Of a stretch of 64,000 nt of DNA, positions 63,701-64,000 are shown one piece after another (position 1 is the first letter of the stretch; each line of letters opens with the position of its first letter). The notes under the pieces were generated by a model. That model had not been told where the DNA came from and searched no databases. It saw nothing but the letters and a program-made list of their open reading frames with translations. Position numbers and translations under genes: made by a program. Source of the stretch: Apostichopus japonicus (lineage: Eukaryota > Echinodermata > Holothuroidea > Aspidochirotida > Stichopodidae); assembly GCF_037975245.1 (NCBI RefSeq), contig NC_092580.1, positions 21,686,501-21,750,500 on the forward strand, given 5' to 3'.

Positions 63701-64000
63701 ACCCAAAACACAGTTTACATAGCAGCGTGGACATCTCAGGTCTAGATAAAAGATAACAAGGTATCACGTTTCATACTGTCTGCATTTTGTAGGGACAAGA
63801 AGAAAACGTCATATGCAAGCAACGGAAAGTTAACTTTTACAGAGCGCGGCACGCGATTTGGGGCGAGTCTTCAATGCCTTTAAAAATTTGCAAGCATACA
63901 GTTAACAGTAAATGTTGTCCATGGTCTTGTTTTATTCCACTGGATAAAATGTTCTGCATTTACTTGTTGTTATTTTTATTTTGTCAAATAGGTGATGAAA
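57654..64000 (+). CDS. ILEI/FAM3-like protein with N-terminal membrane anchor, 5' part only
   Basis: Exons 57654-57750, 58283-58414, 60873-60990, 61932-61984, 62591-62641 and 63992-64000 (cut by the window) join in frame with GT-AG borders, giving 153 residues. Residues 1-32 are polar and end in KRYHL; about 34-53 form one hydrophobic helix (FWALISYVSACILVLLL), so a signal anchor or uncleaved signal is likely. HCGMPVRC (Cys82, Cys88) and Cys110 in TMCYNG match the FAM3 pattern CGIPQPC...ICLEG, with the same spacing of 5 and then 21 intervening residues. GRGLNLLLID and RLFDLYGEGDE match FAM3 GRGLNIALVNG and RAFDMWAGD. FAM3 proteins are secreted or Golgi-associated cytokine-like or metabolic factors. 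The same fold occurs in POMGNT1, CEMIP and TMEM2, so family membership beyond the fold is open. Confidence 0.75.
58283..58414 (+). CDS. ILEI/FAM3-like gene, membrane-anchor exon
   Basis: The acceptor TTAATTTCAG leads to a frame with one 18-20 residue hydrophobic segment followed by an acidic, helix-like stretch (SEVEEFALIDDVEEYLRRVI). The GTTGGT donor leaves phase 1 and fits exon 60873. A GTAACT four bases on would break the frame. Confidence 0.6.
60873..60990 (+). CDS. ILEI domain, first exon with conserved cysteines
   Basis: It encodes EMFHCGMPVRCQAGQFSFSL then SSGERQDIKPTMCYNGSYQ, ending at a GTAAGG donor. All three cysteines sit exactly where FAM3 proteins have theirs. The polypyrimidine tract of its acceptor is a (TC)n microsatellite at 60849-60870. 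Confidence 0.75.
61932..61984 (+). CDS. ILEI domain, GRGLN exon
   Basis: This 53-base exon encodes VFLSREMGRGLNLLLID after a TTTTTCACTTCTCCAG acceptor. The GTGAGA donor leaves phase 1. GRGLN followed by a hydrophobic strand is the hallmark of the ILEI family. The frame stays open to 62265 if unspliced, but that extension does not match the family and the spliced reading does. Confidence 0.75.
62591..62641 (+). CDS. ILEI domain, FDLYGE exon
   Basis: This 51-base exon encodes KLKIPRHERLFDLYGE between a CACAAAATAG acceptor and a GTTAGT donor, in phases that join both neighbours. RLFDLYGE corresponds to the RAFDMWAG or VFDTY strand of the family. Confidence 0.7.
63992..64000 (+). CDS. ILEI domain, next exon cut by window end
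   Basis: A clear acceptor (TTATTTTGTCAAATAG) is followed by the first 9 bases of an exon. In the phase left by the previous exon they read GDE, as expected after FDLYGE. Confidence 0.55.

Overview
This is animal genomic DNA: AT-rich, intron-rich and full of repeats. It carries pieces of three recognisable metazoan genes, one tentative small gene and many transposable-element remnants. The gene content (NF-YB, a testin-type LIM protein, an ILEI/FAM3-like protein), the many CAGGGGCGTATCCAGG-type inverted-repeat elements and the frequent TAGGCCTA words suggest a marine invertebrate deuterostome, possibly an echinoderm. That placement is inference. No bacterial operon, CRISPR array or rRNA gene was seen. 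Most open frames of 60-100 codons here are chance or repeat-derived.

Left part (1-38 kb). It is mostly non-coding. It holds a TTAA-flanked inverted-repeat element with an internal tandem duplication (5577-6836), a tRNA-derived SINE (6906-7160), a LINE-type 3' tail between two 88-bp direct repeats (15418-15892), a degenerate minisatellite (19955-20230) and two tandem duplications (21514-21618, 22291-22780). A possible two-exon small gene lies on the + strand at 25775-27850. An inverted-repeat element with a 5-bp target duplication spans 30266-32140. On the - strand, the first two coding exons of a testin/LMCD1-type gene lie at 38060-38004 and 35568-35486; its PET and LIM exons were not found. 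Weak exon candidates near 0.7-1.3 kb and 4.6 kb are listed with low confidence.

Middle (38-50 kb). A short hAT-type MITE (38592-38940) has perfect 15-bp ends and an 8-bp target duplication. NF-YB, the histone-fold beta subunit of the CCAAT-binding factor, is reconstructed on the - strand from seven phase-compatible coding exons (47946 down to 42953). Its 5' flank contains a nested element (48718-50060). CpG-bearing sequence with an inverted CCAAT motif beyond that element may include the promoter.

Right part (50-64 kb). It holds a 13-bp cruciform-like inverted repeat (51163-51213), two non-LTR retrotransposon fragments (51765-52091 + and 52758-53822 -), and a 776-bp hAT-type MITE built of GTAATC words (54639-55414). 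The 5' part of an ILEI/FAM3-like gene follows on the + strand. Five complete coding exons and the first 9 bases of a sixth give an N-terminal membrane anchor and then the start of an ILEI fold with matching cysteines. The gene runs off the window. The genes appear to be independent neighbours, not a functional cluster.
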